From the NCBI GenBank assembly GCA_963826975.1, contig CAWGZJ010000027.1:124001-188000 (forward strand): 64,000 nt of DNA, in the 5' to 3' direction. Source of the DNA: Palsa-883 sp963826975 (GTDB lineage Bacteria; Pseudomonadota; Alphaproteobacteria; Acetobacterales; Acetobacteraceae). The position numbers and the translations under genes are program-made. The notes beneath the pieces were generated by a model that saw only the letters and a list, made by a program, of their open reading frames with translations, had not been told where the DNA came from and made no database searches. This document shows, piece by piece, positions 63,140 to 64,000 of this stretch (positions are counted from its first letter, which is position 1; every line of letters begins with the position of its first letter).

Positions 63140-64000
63140 CGGCCCCAACAGCGGCCTCGCCCGCATGCTCCGGATCGCGTTCGGCATCGTCGCCATGCTC
63201 CCAGAACGCATAGAAATTGAACCAGTTGAACGGATGGGCGCGGCAGGCGCACTCCAGTGCCGCGGCATATCGGCCAACCACCACACGTAGATCCTCGCCC
63301 CGGGCCGCCCGGCGCAGCACGACGCGGTCGGCGAACGGTTCGAAGCGGACGGCGTATTGCTGCGGGCCGGTTCGCACGCCATGGAACAGCACGACAGGTG
63401 CGCCCAGCACTGCCGCCAGGACGAACGGCCCGGCGGGAAACAGCGCCTTGCCGCCGAGGAACGGGACCGCGATCTGGCGGTTGTCCACCCGGTGCCCGGG
63501 CTCACCCACCGACGGGATCCGATCCGCCAGGATGCCGACGATCTCGCCGCGCGCAATGCATTCACTGACCCGCAGCATGCCGGCGGCGTCACCGATCTCG
63601 ATGACGCTTTCACGCAGGCCGGGGTTGAGCCGTTCGAGCGCCTGCGTCAGCGCGCCGGCGTTGCCGCGGAACATCAGCGCCCACACCGGCGCCGGTGCCT
63701 GCGCTGCGAGCGAGCGCAGCACCTCGAAGCTACCGAGATGCGCGCCCAGCAGGACGCAGCCCTGGCGCCGCGCCACGACGCTGGCCATCAGGTCCAGGCC
63801 CTCGGCCGCAACGCTGAACCCGGCGGTGCGGCCCGCCAGCAGGAACACACGATCCAGGATGGCGGAGCCAAAGCAGTGGAAATGCCGCGCCACCTCGCGC
63901 AGCCGCGCCGGCCGGCCGAGCACGCGCGTCAGATAGTCGCGCGAGGCGGCCCGAGCCGCGCCGGAGGTGGCCAGGAACCACAAGCTGAGCGGCAGCACCA
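62985..64000 (-). CDS. LpxL/HtrB-type lysophospholipid acyltransferase, partial
   Basis: At least 337 residues; the N-terminus runs off the window. FGSAILDRVFLLAGR, GCVLLGAHLGSFEVLRSLAA (the H-x4-E/D-type catalytic region) and FNWFNFYAFWEHGDD near the normal family end identify the acyltransferase. After that point come about 65 Gly/Ala/Val/Asp-rich residues (GADAGVDTGIRGGVNTGAAA) that are not family-like and overlap the LolA-like gene. In aryl-polyene loci such enzymes attach the polyene to its lipid anchor. Confidence 0.82.
   Translation of the reverse strand, partial: VLPLSLWFLATSGAARAASRDYLTRVLGRPARLREVARHFHCFGSAILDRVFLLAGRTAGFSVAAEGLDLMASVVARRQGCVLLGAHLGSFEVLRSLAAQAPAPVWALMFRGNAGALTQALERLNPGLRESVIEIGDAAGMLRVSECIARGEIVGILADRIPSVGEPGHRVDNRQIAVPFLGGKALFPAGPFVLAAVLGAPVVLFHGVRTGPQQYAVRFEPFADRVVLRRAARGEDLRVVVGRYAAALECACRAHPFNWFNFYAFWEHGDDAERDPEHAGEAAVGADVGVPAGADAGVDTGIRGGVNTGAAAGVGLDLGVAAGVGRPGGGAAPHGRA

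Noticed and set aside
1..64000. CRISPR arrays, tRNA or rRNA genes
   Set aside because: The tandem repeats found are in-frame protein repeats or 15-base microsatellites without spacers, and I saw no cloverleaf or rRNA-like sequence. A dedicated scan could still find a tRNA that I missed.

Overview
This 64 kb window is GC-rich chromosomal DNA from an alphaproteobacterium. The protein repertoire (YXWGXW-repeat protein, two DUF3309 peptides, CsbD, entericidin, a CheB/CheR hybrid kinase, abundant long palindromic repeats) would fit the Acetobacteraceae/Rhodospirillales. That placement is an inference from gene content, not a search result. I see no rRNA, tRNA or CRISPR array.

Layout. 0-2.2 kb: a degraded IS110-family element followed by a frameshifted IS4-family (DUF4372-type) element. 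2.3-23 kb: a catabolic and transport region with a MetE-like methyltransferase, HpcH/HpaI aldolase, 2-hydroxyacid dehydrogenase, cupin, a GMC oxidoreductase with MFS transporter and small dehydrogenase subunit, isochorismatase-like hydrolase, LysR, M20 peptidase, a broken GH127 gene, class V aminotransferase, a GH54 arabinofuranosidase, a threonine-synthase-like enzyme, and APC and MFS transporters. 23-37.5 kb: accessory DNA with many remnants (nitronate monooxygenase, DUF1348, EamA, integrase, LysR, carboxymuconolactone decarboxylase) between intact genes (PAS protein, NsrR-like regulator, a CinA-like/adenylyltransferase fusion, TraR-type zinc finger, a sugar ABC transporter without its ATPase, LysR/pirin pair, MFS exporter, Tat-exported hydrolase). 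37.6-43.9 kb: envelope proteins (OmpA, an exported protein, an outer-membrane barrel), a flavin/Fe-S oxidoreductase and a BNR-repeat protein. 44-55 kb: a signalling and stress region with a response regulator, a 1485-residue CheB-CheR-PAS-kinase-REC-REC-LuxR protein and several small envelope or stress proteins. 55-64 kb: a minus-strand operon resembling aryl-polyene biosynthesis (acyltransferase, LolA-like carrier, MMPL exporter, two ketosynthases, dehydratase, ketoreductase), ending in a flavin enzyme with flavin-halogenase motifs.

Two themes run through the window. First, many genes have lost their middle or one end, sometimes leaving in-frame mini-genes: a 55-residue Dps, an SDR-Ohr chimera, a GMC gene scar, and a short EamA protein. 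Second, there are several families of long palindromes. One is a composite two-hairpin repeat present twice, with a compensatory base change in its stem.

The best leads are the possibly halogenated aryl-polyene operon, whose exporter looks broken; the covarying two-hairpin repeat; the CinA-like/adenylyltransferase fusion; and the multi-module sensor beside the stress genes. Frameshifts are reported as read; some could be sequencing errors, and each entry says where.
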